Origin: Stentor roeselii
Lineage: Eukaryota > Ciliophora > Heterotrichea > Heterotrichida > Stentoridae
Assembly (NCBI GenBank): GCA_006503475.1
Contig: RSEH01000015.1
Coordinates: 173,793 to 237,792, forward strand
DNA: 64,000 nucleotides
Reading direction: 5' to 3'
The position numbers were made by a program, and so were the translations under genes. Shown here piece by piece: positions 49,601-62,741 of this stretch (position 1 is its first letter; the number at the start of each line of letters is the position of its first letter). Under the pieces are notes generated by a model, which saw only the letters and a list, made by a program, of their open reading frames with translations, did not search any database and was not told the origin of the DNA.

Positions 49601-50807
49601 GATAATTGGAGGACTTATTAATACTGTTAGATCTATAAATATAATAATACTGTAAATCAATAATTCAATATTTTATATAATGAATTATTTTAATTAGGTA
49701 AAGAAATCTGAAAGTGGTATTAAACAAAGAAATTAAAAAATTCGTATTTTCATCTGATTGTAATACTTTAATCAACTATTCCAAACAATTAACCCCAATA
49801 ACAATATATTGTGGCTTGCTTTAATAAAAAAAATTATAAAAATTAATTATTCTGAAGGTACATCTAAGAAAGGAACTTTTATAGAAATAAAAACCCTTGA
49901 ATTGTAAAAATCTGACTTTGAAATATCTAAAATAACTTAAATTTCGAAAAGTAAACATTTAGTCTATATTTGTTAGCTTCTGTAACTTTAACTATCCCTC
50001 TATAAAGCAAAATTTTTTAGAGATTTGAATAAATTATAAAATTGATTATTTTATTCATAGCTAATCAGAATGTTGACTATCCTCACTTAATTCAATTAGT
50101 TATAAGACTTTAAACTTTTATCATCTATGATATCAGATTTATTCAAGACATATACACCTAAAGTAATAATAAATTTAGTCTTTGATCATATTTAAATTAT
50201 TTTACAATATTTATTCAAGAAATTTATACCTAAGGCGGATTGTTTTACAAACACTTCAAGTAGGAAAAATAAGTCACATAATCAGTCTGGAGTTATGAAA
50301 CTTTTGATCTTCTTACCATTAGACACTAGTATTTTAAAATGAAATTAAAGATAATCTTTTGTGATGATTCTGACTCACATTAAGACAAAGCTTTGATCTA
50401 GTTATTAAGCAATATATATAATTATTGAAAATATACTGAATAGAGAAGTAAGCATCGAAATTATAAATAAAGTATATTCAGAAATCAAGTTTTATAATTT
50501 ATTGAAATTTTATACATATATTATACTTAAAATAAAAGATCGCATCTTCTGATTAGAAAAGGGCTTCAAATGATTAATATCCTTCACCAGTTATATTCAA
50601 ACTATTTACTCAAATTCTAAAAAAACTCATAGTACTAGATCTAGAAGTAAAACTAAAGAATTCTCAAAATTTATAATCTGCTATTAAAATATCCAATATG
50701 AAGCTCTTCTGATAATCAGAGTGACCACTTTTTAACTAAATTTTTATAAACTTCAACACAAGCCATTTTGAAAAAACCAGCAAAAAAGTAAGTAAAAAAT
50801 ATTAAAG
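49601..50807. other. Long AT-rich gene-free region
   Basis: About 1.2 kb has stops in all frames on both strands every few codons and very high A+T. I see no RNA gene, tandem repeat or inverted repeat of note. The last 100 bases presumably contain the promoter of the giant gene at 50808. Confidence 0.55.
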
Positions 50808-53800
50808 ATGTTTAGAGTTCTGTTTCTTCTCCTTTTAAGTCATGGTGCAAAGGTACTCGAGTACCGGTTCGGCTACAACTACGGCGAGATTTTTCGAGAC
50901 TTTTCCAACAACGGCCGCCATGCTGTTAATGGAATTTCTCATTCAAGTACAACAGAAGATTCTCTAGCAACTGACAGAGGTATTTACTTTGCTAATGGTC
51001 AGCAAACAGTGACAATGCCAAAGAATACCTATGCAACTACCGATGTAACTTTAACTTCCCCATTCACAGTACTATTCTGGAGCATGGCCAGAGATAACGA
51101 CGGATATATTTTTACAAGGTCCAAGTCAACAACAGAATATTTAGTAATAAGAAGACTTGCAAGTAATGATAAGTTGTTGTTCAGAGGAATTGTTAGTGGA
51201 TCTGATTCTTTACAGCTTGATGGAGGAACGGATAGTTATATTAAAGGTGAGAAATAAGTAGAAACTTGGAATATGATCACTATGATTGTTACAGGAAGTA
51301 CAGTCAAGCTTTATACGAATACTGTTGAAAAAATTACCTTTACTTTCACGAGCAGTTACTTGGAGAGTGGGTCTTATTCTATGTTTTTGGGATCAGGAAG
51401 CAGTAATAATAATGCGTTCAAAGGGTATATTTGGTATTTTGTGATTTTGGATACTTCTAATGAGCAGTCTAACTATTATTCAGCGTCTTCTAGTACTACT
51501 TGTTTGACAAATACTTGCTCAAGTTGTTCATATGCAATCATCGATCCTTATAAAGGAACAGGTTGTATTTCTAAAGAGCTTTCAAGATCAAATGACTCAA
51601 AAGGAAACGGGTGTCCAACAACAACACCATCATCCGGATGTTCAACTACAGGTTCACTAATATGCGCATGTTCTCCAAATTCCTGTTATCAAAGTGGATC
51701 TAATAACTACTGCTGGTGTCCAAGTGACTGCATAGGAGTCTCAACCTCAGCATGTACATGCCCTACAGGATATACTTTAGTATTCGACCTTTGCTGTGAA
51801 AGTTCATGTGCAACATGCAGCAGAACTTCAACTTCAACATGTTTAACCTGTGTGGCATCCAACGCAAGTCCTGACGGCTCCTCAGGATGCAAATGTAATG
51901 ATGGGTACTACGGAACCAAGCCTTTGACTCTCAGTAGTTCATGCACCGCGTGCTATAGTGAATGCGCGACTTGTCAAGAGGCGAACAAATGTCTAACATG
52001 TAAAAGTTCGAATGCTTCTCCAGATGGAACGACTGGATGCAACTGCAACTCAAGATATTATGGAACTCATCCATTGTCTTCATCGTCCTCATGTCAGGCT
52101 TGCCATATCGAGTGTGATTCATGCACAGTGGCTAACCTTTGCACTACTTGCATAGCACTTAATGCATCACCTAAGTCTCCATCATCAGGTTGCAAATGTA
52201 ATGATAATTTTTACAGTACTGGATCCTTAACTGATACCACTTCATGCCTTTCTTGTAATTATGAATGTGCAACATGCAGTCAGGCTAATATTTGCTTGAC
52301 ATGCATTTCAAATAACGCTTCTCCGTCAGGTACTTCTGGTTGCCTCTGTAATAATAAATATTATAGTACTGGCTTGTTAACAAGTTCAAACTCGTGCTTG
52401 GCCTGCAATAGTGAATGTGCCACATGTAACAGTCCTAGTATTTGTTTAACGTGTATTTCATCAAATGCTTCTCCTGATACAACCTCAGGGTGTAAATGTA
52501 ATGCAGGGTACTACAGTACTGGGACTTTAACTAATTCCAACTCCTGTCTTGCATGCCACTTTCATTGTGCAACTTGCAACCAGGCAAGTGTATGTTTGAC
52601 TTGCATAACTTTAAATGCAATTCCTGATACAACAGGGTGTAAATGTAGCAACGGGTATTACCTTTCAGGGTCGTTAACAGTATCTAATTCTTGTTTAGCA
52701 TGTAACAGTGAATGCTCAACATGTTCACAGGCCAATCTCTGCACAACTTGCAAAGCATCAAACGCTAGCCCTTCAGTATCAATAGGATGCACATGCAATA
52801 ATGGGTACTATGGCACTTCACTTACTACTACGACTTCATGTATTGCTTGCTATTCAGAATGCAAAACCTGTTCTGAACCAAATAAATGTTTGACGTGTAT
52901 AAGCGATAATTCATCTCCAGACTCTTCAATCGGCTGTAATTGTATTTCAAACGCCTTTGGTACTAAACCATTGACTTCAATCACTTCTTGTCTACTCTGC
53001 AATACTGAGTGCTCTACTTGCGACAATGGGAATACTTGTTTAACCTGCGTCAGTCTCAATGCAAGTCCGGATTCAACAGCAGGTTGTAAGTGTGATAATA
53101 AATTTTACAGTTTAGGATCTGAGACAAGTTTAAATTCTTGCCTTTCATGTAATGTTGAATGTGCGACTTGTTCACAAGCAAATATATGCCTAACCTGTAT
53201 TGCTCAAAATTCAAGCCCGTCTGTTACATCAGGGTGCAAATGCAATGACATGTTTTATAGCACTTCTTCTTTAACTACAAGCACATCTTGTATCTCGTGC
53301 AATTCAGAGTGCGCCACGTGTAATCAAGCAAATATTTGCCTAACTTGCATATCTTCGAACTCAAGCCCGTCAGGAACATCTGGATGTGTTTGTAATTCTG
53401 GGTTTTATAGTACTGGGACTTTAACTAGTGTAGGATCATGCCTTGCTTGCAATTCTGAATGCTCTACATGTGATCATCCAAATACCTGTCTTACTTGCAA
53501 GAGTTCTAATTCTAGCCCTGATACGGTTGGTTGCAAATGTAATGATCAGTTTTATAGTCTTGGATCTGAGATAAATAATGATTCCTGTTTGCCTTGTAAT
53601 TCAGAGTGTCAAACATGTAATCAGGCAAATAAATGCTTGACTTGCATTGATGCACATTCTAGTCCTGACTCTTCTACTGGATGTAATTGTAATTCTGGAT
53701 ACTATGGGACTAAGCCTCTTTCATCGGCAACATCCTGTTCACAGTGCTACATAGAATGTGCAACATGCAGTGATGGCAGTATATGCACAACATGTGTCAG

Positions 53801-56800
53801 TGCGAACTCCTCACCCGATGCAACACTTGGCTGTAAATGTAATTCTAAGTTTTTCGGATATGCTCCTTTGAGTACTTCCACCTCATGCCAGTCTTGCCAC
53901 GCTGAGTGCTCAAGTTGTGACCAATCAGACAAATGCATTTCATGTATCAGCTCGAATGCAATTCCAGATTCCTCGACAGGTTGTAATTGCCTTTCTAACG
54001 CCTTTGGGACTAAGCCTTTAACATCATCAAATTCTTGCACACTTTGCAACGTTGAGTGCTCTAGTTGTACTCAATTAAATATCTGCGTTACTTGCATTGC
54101 ATTAAATGCTTCTCCTGATATCACTTCAGGGTGTAAATGCCTTGATAAATACTACAGTATTTCAGCTTTGATAACATCAGGATCTTGTTTGCAGTGCAAC
54201 AATGAGTGCGCAACTTGCAATGAAGCCTTAAAATGCTTGACTTGTATTGCGGTGAATTCTTCACCTGATACTTCATCAGGATGCAAATGTGATGCAAAAT
54301 ACTATGGGACTGGTCTTACGACGAGTACTTCTTGCCTGGCCTGCCATGAAGAGTGTTCCACATGCACAGAGAACAATAAATGCACAGATTGTATTAGCGC
54401 TAATTCTTCCCCTGATTCAATTATTGGGTGTAATTGTTTAAGCAACGCTTATGGATCTAAGCCGTTGATTTCAGTTGATTCTTGCAAATTGTGCTCGAGT
54501 GAGTGCTCTACATGTGACCAGGCAGATGTTTGCTTGACATGCATCTCCTTAAATGCAAGTCCAAGTACTACTGGATGTAAATGTGATGATAAGTTTTACA
54601 GCACAACGTCACTCATCACTGAAAACTCTTGTTTTTCATGCAATTCTCATTGTTCAAGGTGCTCTCAAGCCGATATTTGCTTAGAGTGTATCGCAAGTAA
54701 CGCCTCACCAACTATTACAGCAGGTTGCTCTTGCAATTCAAAGTACTACAGTTCAGGTGATTTGACTGTAATTTCTGGATGTTTGGACTGTCATGATAAT
54801 TGTGCAACCTGCACTCAAGCAAACATTTGTGTCACTTGCATCGCTCTTAACTCCAGCCCTGATTCAACATCTGGCTGTAGATGCGATGATAAATTTTACA
54901 GCTCAGGAGACCTTACTATTTCTACTGGCTGCTTAAATTGCCACTCTGACTGTGCCAAATGTACTCAAGCGAATATATGTGATACATGTATATCTTCAAA
55001 TGCTTCTCCAGATACTTCAGGTTGTAAATGTAATGATCGCTTTTATCCAACTTCTTCTTTGAGTCTTGCAGGAGCATGCAGTGCTTGTGATTCGGAATGT
55101 GCTACGTGCAATCAAGCTAGTTTATGTCTTACTTGTATGTCGAACAATGCTAGTCCCGATCCCCTAGGAGGCTGTTCATGCAATCCAGGGTATTACAGCT
55201 TAGGTCCTTTGATAAGTCCAGATTCTTGCATTAAATGTCATGATGAATGTGCTCTCTGCAGTTCTGCAAATATTTGTGATACCTGTGTCAGTGATAATGC
55301 TAGTCCTGATTCAACTGCTGGGTGTAAATGTAAGATTAAGTTTTTTGGATCTGCTCCGTTAACTTCTGCTTCTTCATGTCAGGCCTGTAACGAAGAATGT
55401 GCTGAATGTACTGAAGCCAATAAATGCACTTCTTGCATCAGTTCTAACGCATCTCCTGATGGTATCATTGGGTGTAAATGTAATTCGAATGCTTATGGAA
55501 CAAAACCATTAACTTCATCAACTTCTTGTCTTCTTTGTTATAATGAATGCTTGACATGCAGTGAAGCGAATAAATGTTTGACTTGTGTTGCAGCTAATTC
55601 AAGTCCTGATGCAACTGTTGGGTGTATATGCAATGATAAATTTTACAGTAATAACTACTTGACTGATCCTGCTTCATGTTTACCTTGCAACATAGAATGC
55701 TCTAAATGTTCTGAAGCTGATAAATGTCTAACATGCATTGCTCTTAACTCTAGTCCTGATACTGTTTCAGGTTGCAAATGCAATGACAAGTTTTATAGTA
55801 CAGGATCTTTAACTTCTTCAGGAGATTGTTTAAGTTGTAATATCGAGTGCGCTACTTGTGTTGAATCAGGTAAATGTGTCGATTGTATTTCATTAAATTC
55901 AAGCCCTAAAGCCACTTCTGGGTGCCAATGTAATGATAAATATTATAGTTTGGTGCCATTGACAGATGTTAATTCATGCATATCTTGCCAAGAAGAGTGC
56001 TCGACATGTATTGAAGCTCTTAAATGTGTTTCATGTATCAGTTATAATGCAAGTCCTGATAGCACCTTAGGCTGTAATTGTAATTCGTATTACTACGGAT
56101 CAAAGCCTCTAACTTCTATTGCTTCATGTTATAATTGCCAAAGTGAGTGTTCGAGTTGTGATCAAGCAAATAAATGCTTAGGGTGTATAGCTGATAACTC
56201 TTCTCCTCATTCTTCAACAGGCTGTACATGTAATGATGGATTCTATAGCCTTGGCCCTTTGACATCTCAATTTTCTTGCCTTTCTTGCAATAATAATTGT
56301 AAAACTTGCAACCAAGTAGACAAATGCCTTTCATGTATTGATTCAAACTCTTCTCCAGACTCTGTAATCGGATGTAAATGCAATGATGGCTTCTATAATA
56401 CCAGTCCTTTAATTTCAGATGGTACTTGTCTAAAGTGTAATAATGAATGTAAAACTTGTAATGACCCTAATAAATGCACTTCGTGTATATCGATATTTGC
56501 TAGTCCTGATTCATCAACAGGATGCAACTGTGATGCAAAATATTATGGAACTAAACCTTTAATTCTTGTTGATTCTTGTTTGGATTGCTACTCAGAATGT
56601 GCAACTTGTGATCAAGAAAATAAATGCTTGACATGTGTAGCTCTAAATTCTTATCCAGATTCAACTCAAGGATGTAAATGTTTAGATAAATTTTACAGTC
56701 TATCTGCTCTCACAACAGTAACTTCTTGCATTCCTTGCAACTCTGAATGTGAAAAATGTGTGGAAGCAAATAAATGCATTTCTTGTATTAGCTTGAATTC

Positions 56801-59800
56801 AAGCCCAGACTTGGTATTAGGCTGCAAATGCAATGACAAGTTTTATAGTTTAGGATTTTTGACTGCTTTAAATGATTGCTTGTCCTGCAATGTGGAATGT
56901 GCTCAGTGTACTCAAGCTAATTTATGTACATCATGCATAGCATTGAATTCTGTTCCTCATTCTAGTTCTGGATGTGTCTGCAATGATGGATTTTATAATA
57001 TCGGTCTACTCACTACTGCTTCTTCATGCATTACTTGTCATCAAGAATGTAAACTTTGCACTCAAGCTGAAAAGTGTGTTTCTTGTATAAGTTTAAATGC
57101 AAGCCCAGATTTAACATCAGGGTGCAACTGCAATCAATACTTTTATGGAATCAAACCTCTTACTTCAATTAATTCATGTAGTAGCTGCCATATTGAATGC
57201 GGAACTTGCAATGAAGCGAATAAGTGCCTGACATGCATTTCTGATAATTCAGAACCTCACTTATCAATCGGATGCACTTGTAAAGATGGCTTCTATAGTT
57301 CCACATCCTTAATTACTAAAGAATCTTGTTTGAAATGCAACATTGATTGCAAGACCTGCAGCGAGTTAAACAAATGCTTGACTTGCATTGATTCTAATGC
57401 TTCGCCACATCCAACAATAGGGTGTCAGTGCAATGATGGTTACTATCCCACCGGGCCTTTAACTTCAAATGGTGCTTGTGTTTCTTGCAATGCAGAATGT
57501 AAAACATGCAGCGAAGCCGATAAATGTGTTACTTGCAAGTCGGATCACGCAACTTCTGATAGCACATCAGGGTGTAATTGTAACACTCAATACTACGGAA
57601 CTAAGCCACTGACTCTATCAGCATCATGTAAACCTTGCTATGAAGAATGTGCGACTTGTAATCAAGCTAACATATGCTTAACATGTATTGATCTGAACTC
57701 TTCTCCTACTGCTTTGCAAGGTTGTGAATGCAATGGGAACTATTTCGGATTACATCCATTAACTACAGCTTCTTCCTGCCATGCTTGCAGTGAAGAATGC
57801 CAGACTTGTAACACTGCTCTGAGTTGTTCATCATGTAAATCACTGAACGCAAGCCCTGATGCGATCACGGGTTGTAATTGCAATTCTCAGTTTTACCCTG
57901 TCAGGCCTCTTACTTCTGTTAATTCTTGCAAATCTTGCCATTCTGATTGTGCCTTATGTGATCAAGCAAATGTCTGTTTAACCTGCTTAGCAACTTTCGC
58001 AGATCCTGGATTGATAGGTTGCACTTGTCATGAAGGATTTTATGGGTCTAGTCCTTTAAACTTACCCAATAGTTGCAAGCCCTGCAACCAAGAGTGCAAA
58101 TCATGCGCTCAGGATAAAATTTGTTTAGTTTGCCTCTCAGCCAATGCAAGTCCAAGTGCAAATTCAGGATGTGACTGTGATTTTAAATTCTACTCAAATG
58201 GGGCTCTTACTGCAAGTGACAGTTGCAAACCATGTATGTCTGAATGTTTAACATGTGAAAATTCATCTAAGTGCTTAACTTGCATTAGTCAGTTCGCAGA
58301 ACCTAAAAGAACTTTTGGATGTAAATGTTTAAAATTTTACTATCCTAGTGGAACTTTAAATCAAGTCGATTCTTGCAAACCCTGCCATGAGGAATGCTCT
58401 GCCTGTCAAAGTGGCTTAGTTTGCTTGACTTGCAAAGCTGAACATTCTTTTCCAAGAACTGACAAAGGATGCCAATGCAACGAAGGATATTTTTCTAACT
58501 CTTCATTGATTAATAGCAACTCTTGCTTTAGATGCAACAATGGATGTAAAAATTGTGAAAACTCATTTGAATGCATTTCTTGCATATCTGATCTTTCAAT
58601 CAAAGACGCAATAAATGGAGGTTGCAAGTGTATCGATGGTTATTTTTCATCAGGAAGAATAACTCTCTCCAACCCCTGCAAAAAATGTCATCCTGATTGT
58701 TTTAACTGTACAGAAGCAGATAAATGTTCAATCTGCCTATCACAATATGCAGAGCCAGGAGAAAAAGGTTGCAACTGCAAATCCGGATACTATAAATCCG
58801 GTCAAGACTGCTTAAAATGCTCTTCCCCTTGCTCTGAATGTTCTGATATCAATTTCTGCCTTTCATGCATCGACCCAAGCAAGAAACCTGATCCAACTTC
58901 AGGAGTTTGCAAAAAATTTTGCCCTTTAGGTCAAGTAAACATAAACGAAATCTGCAAGTCCTGCCCAGAACTATGTGAAAAATGCGATGAATTCATGAAT
59001 TGTCAACTTTGTACTTTAAATTCTGAATTTTCTGTAAATAAATGTTCCTGCCACAGAGGGTTTAAAGAAAAAGAATCAAAATGTGAAAAAAAATATTTTA
59101 ATGGAAGTCTTTCAGTAAGTTCATTGAATAATCTTCGTCTTGAGTTTTCAGAAGCAACTGAATGGAAATTGAAAGCAAAGGATTTTGATTTGCGGATTGG
59201 AAATAATGAAACATTTTCTTGGACTGTTATTTCGAAAAAGAGCATAATTTACAGTTTTTTGGTCGAATATGAAACTAGTATCAAGAAAGGAACAAATGTG
59301 ATTGTTAATGTTTTGCCGCATGTTTTGTATTCAGATATAGACTCTCAGCTTAAAAATTATACTTTTCAAGGAAAACTCAGAGAAACAACTTCAAATGTTG
59401 GAGTAAGTGAAACACTCACTGCTTCAAGTGCAGCTACTTCTCAAGCTATGGTCGGAGCTTCTATTGGAATAGCTTTTGTTGCAAATCCTTCAGCAGCTTG
59501 GGCTTTAATCAATACAATTCAACTTATCACTTACATGCCGATCAACTCAAATCCTTTGACACCGACTGTAAGTGAATTTTGCAAGTCTTTAAGAGGTTAT
59601 AATTTGATTCCTAACCCACTAGAACTCATCTTTGATGAAAAAGAAACAAAAAACCCTTATAAAGAAGCTGATGACTACGGATTTAAATCCTCAGTTTTTC
59701 TTATCAATATCGGCTCAAATCTTTGTATTTTCTTTGCAATTCTTGCTTTTTGGCCAGTGATATTCTTGCTGAGCAAAGTGAAAAGTGAGAAAGTTGCAGC

Positions 59801-60578
59801 TAGATTCTTAAAAATTTTAGGAAACTATAAATATAGCGTTTTTTTGAGGTACTGGACTCAAAGTTTTCTGGATTTTGGGTTCATGGGGATTATTCAGTTA
59901 AAATCGGTAATTTTTATGTAGGCGGTTAATGGATTTGAGATTGGGTACTTACATGTTGCTTTAGCTGTCATAGGAACAGTAAAAAATACTTAGATAGGAT
60001 TTTTCATCACTTCTCCTGTATTAATCGTCGCCTCATTTCTCGCTTATAATAAAGTAAAAGATTCTGAAAATCAAGAATTTCGAAAAAAGTTTGGATCACT
60101 TTTTGGGGAGTTTAAAAATGATAAAGGATTTTTAAGTACTCAGTATTATTCTCTTTATTTCATAAGAAGAGTGGCTTATGTTCTTAGCCAGGTCTATCTT
60201 AATGTTTATCCTTATGCCCAAGCTAGTGTCAATATTTTCTTTGCAGCTTTAAATCTAGGATTTCTTTTTTATTATCGGCCTTTTAAAGATATTACTATTA
60301 TGTTCTCGAATGTTGTTGGAGAATTAAGCATTTTTATAGTTTTTACAGTTTCCACTGCTTTTATTAGAGGAGTTTCTCAGAACACTAGTGAAATTCTTGA
60401 GCAAGTAGTTATTTACTCTGTTTTAGGTGGAATGGCTGCTCAGTTTCTTGTAGCTCTCTATGGATTGTTTATTGCTATTAAGCAAGCTTGGATGAAGATT
60501 AAAACGAATAAATCACAAAATTCAAAGAAACCTCATGAGAGCCAAATAAGGAATTCAACTGATTTTTTAGTTAGTTAA
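50808..60578 (+). CDS. Giant cysteine-rich repeat surface protein with multi-pass membrane tail
   Basis: Four exons (50808-51246, 51262-59906, 59922-59978, 59994-60578) joined over three 15-nt introns give 3241 residues. A signal peptide (MFRVLFLLLLSHGAKVLE) leads to a LamG/concanavalin-like domain (about 18-215; YRFGYNYG...GIYFANGQQTVTMP...PFTVLFWS...GYIWYFVILD). From about 335 to 2700 run about 47 tandem repeats of 45-50 residues with the pattern C..EC.TC..ANKCLTC...NASPD...GCKCN.KYYST.PLT....C, of the furin/growth-factor-receptor cysteine-rich type. A beta-rich region and at least five hydrophobic helices follow (SNLCIFFAILAFWPVIFLL; VVGELSIFIVFTVSTAFI; GGMAAQFLVALYGLFIAI). It should be a large adhesive or sensory protein displayed at the cell surface. 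Confidence 0.92.
51247..51261 (+). other. 15-nt spliceosomal intron
   Basis: The sequence is GTGAGAAATAAGTAG, the only GTGAG start among the nine introns. It lies inside the LamG-like domain and restores the reading KETWNMITMIV. Confidence 0.92.
51800..58960 (+). repeat. About 47 tandem ~145-bp coding repeats
   Basis: Each unit encodes one cysteine-rich module containing about eight cysteines and GCxC. I counted 47 GCxC landmarks (GCKCN, GCNCN, GCTCN and similar). Modules alternate between a '...FYSTGSLT' type and a '...AFGTKPLTS' type; the latter recur every two to seven modules, which suggests expansion by blocks of several units. The last four or five copies near 58300-58900 are more diverged than the central ones. 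Confidence 0.93.
59907..59921 (+). other. 15-nt spliceosomal intron
   Basis: The sequence is GTAATTTTTATGTAG. Unspliced, it ends the protein early at a TAG; spliced, the membrane tail continues with AVNGFEIGYLHVALAVIGT. Confidence 0.92.
59979..59993 (+). other. 15-nt spliceosomal intron
   Basis: The sequence is GTAAAAAATACTTAG. It follows a 57-nt exon and joins it in frame to IGFFITSPVLIVASF. Confidence 0.92.
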
Positions 60579-61245
60579 AAGATAAGTTATTTAGTTTAGT
60601 CTTTGGATGTTTAAAATCATCAAATAAATTTTGTTAATAAATATGAATACATTTTCAATATTAAAAAAAATTAACTCTTTAGTCTATCACAGGTCAATTA
60701 AATAGAAGGAAAGAAGTTCAGCTCAAATAGTTTAAGCAGCTAAAAGTAAAGAAAAAGTAAAATTTCTGACTCTGATGAAAAGGAAGATAAAGACATCGGC
60801 AAAGATTACTTCAATGAAAGTTTGGGGTAACAAGAAAAAGATTCCAGGTAATTTAAACCTGATAACCATAATAAGAATTTTAAAAGATTATAATAAAATC
60901 CCTAAATCTTGATGTTTTCAAGTCTCGAATTACTGAAGGTTAATGAAAAAATACACATTATGTTCTAAAATTCTCAACTTATCTTTCATAGAGCCAAGTT
61001 TTAAAATTTAACAAACTTTAATTTAATGAAATCTAGTCTCTTGTGGCGAGATTTACTTATAATTTCAATATCCTACTTCTTTTTCTGCTCAGAATACTAA
61101 AGTCCGAGTTGGAAATTTGTAAACTTTTCTTAATGTCTCTGAATTCTAAAATTTTCTAAATCAAAGAAATCCATAAATAATAAAAAATTTATCGATCGTG
61201 AGTACATCTAGCTTTTTCCATTATCCTAGCCTATAATTCCTTATA
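60579..61245. other. AT-rich region with a possible short relic
   Basis: The 667 bp contain no intact gene. Around 60745-60830 a + frame reads KISDSDEKEDKDIGKDYFNES, an acidic segment bounded by stops, which could be part of a decayed exon. No RNA gene or structured repeat is seen. Confidence 0.45.
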
Positions 61246-62080
61246 ATGAGTTTATATAAGAAGTTAATATCGGAAAGTAATTTATCTGAACCATTGATCC
61301 AAAAGGCAGAACCTAATAAAGTCAACATCTTTAAAGATAACAACGGGGATTTGGAACAGAATGAACAAGAGAAATATGAAAATCTAAATGCCGAGGATCA
61401 AAAATTGATTTTTAATTCGTGGAGAACTCAAAATGTGGAATTAATCTTGACGGTAGTGAGCAAATTTGCAGACTTGCAGAAATCAAGAATATTTCATCCA
61501 TAATTTTGAAATAGATGAAAAAAAACCAAGTAGCAAAAAAATATTCCTAAATAAAATATCATTAAAGCATTTGCATTAAACAATTATGGCAACCTTACGT
61601 AATGTTGAACATCCTATGGAGTAGAAAATGATACAAACTTGTAAAATTAAAGATATGGTCTAAACAAACAATGAAAAATATCTCTATTGTGGAACAAGTA
61701 AAAGAGTGCTTTTCAGGATCAATGTTAATTACAAAGAATGGGAAATAGAGATGTGATAAAAAAAATTACAGATATATAGCAAAATTAGATATAAGAAATT
61801 ACGATCATTACCTACTTTCGTTATCTCATGATTCTACAGTCAGACTTTACAATCTAAATGAAATAAAAGAGGACAAACCCACAGAAATAAAGGAAAATAT
61901 AGAAAAAATCAACAACAAGAACTTAAACTCTGCTGATGATGTGGAGAAATCTATAAATTTAAGTAATATGGTGTTATCGGGTTCACTTTAAACGTAAAAT
62001 TGTCGCTTTTAAAAGATTATCAGACTGATTTAGGGCTCGAGTTATGAAACTATCATTATATGGAATTATAATATGATTGA
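61246..62080 (+). pseudogene. Decayed WD40-type gene (or short gene plus relic)
   Basis: The first 85 codons are open from the ATG at 61246 (MSLYKKLISESNLSEPLIQ...LILTVVSKFADLQKSRIFHP, stop). Downstream, frames shift and stops appear, but WD40-like strands are recognisable: TNNEKYLYCGTSKRVLFRI (about 61665), YLLSLSHDSTVRLYNL (about 61815), then NMVLSGSL (about 61968) and SYETIIIWNYNM (about 62045). The order fits blades of a propeller, similar in style to the intact WD40 gene at 62742. The open first piece may be the N-terminus of the same dead gene, or a live short gene; I favour the former. Confidence 0.55.
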
Positions 62081-62741
62081 AAAGCAAAGGATTTCCCAAA
62101 TATTTCCTATATTATCTTTGCTCGTTATCATATTTTATCAAATACTGATAGTTTCTGCGTTACTAACAAAAATAAAATTTTATTAAAAACGCTTACGGGT
62201 TTGAGCCGATCTTTTCCATGTCAATAATTTTTATTTTATTGAAATTTTATATCAGCACATTTCAAACTTAATTGTTTCGATCAGTTGAGATTTTTGGAAT
62301 ATGGTTAATCAAAAACTAATGAGTTAATTTTTAGTGATCATTTTAAATTGAATCATAATAAAATATTTCATCTTAAGATTGATAATTTCAGTAAGTTGAA
62401 AAAACAATTGATTATTATAATTCAAACTTCCAGGTATTTTTCGTGAATTTTAAAGTTTTAAAAATTAATGAATCGGCTAGGGTTTACTTTAGTGATAATT
62501 TGAAAACAAATCACCAAAAAATACTTATTAATTAGGATTCAATACTTTAGAGTTAAAGAAATTTCTCAGTTTAATGAACAAAATTTTTAAATTAATTCAA
62601 CTAAAAGTTCTTCAATATTAACATTCTTTATTAGATACCAATAAAAATAATTTTCTTTGTAAATCCTATTGACAGCAGAGTTTATAATCCGTAGGTTCAT
62701 ATAAAGTATTTAATATTTATTTCTAAATCATTTATGTATTT
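62081..62741. other. AT-rich gene-free region
   Basis: The 661 bp have dense stops in all frames. Homopolymer A/T runs are common. Nothing recognisable as gene, RNA or repeat. Confidence 0.5.
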
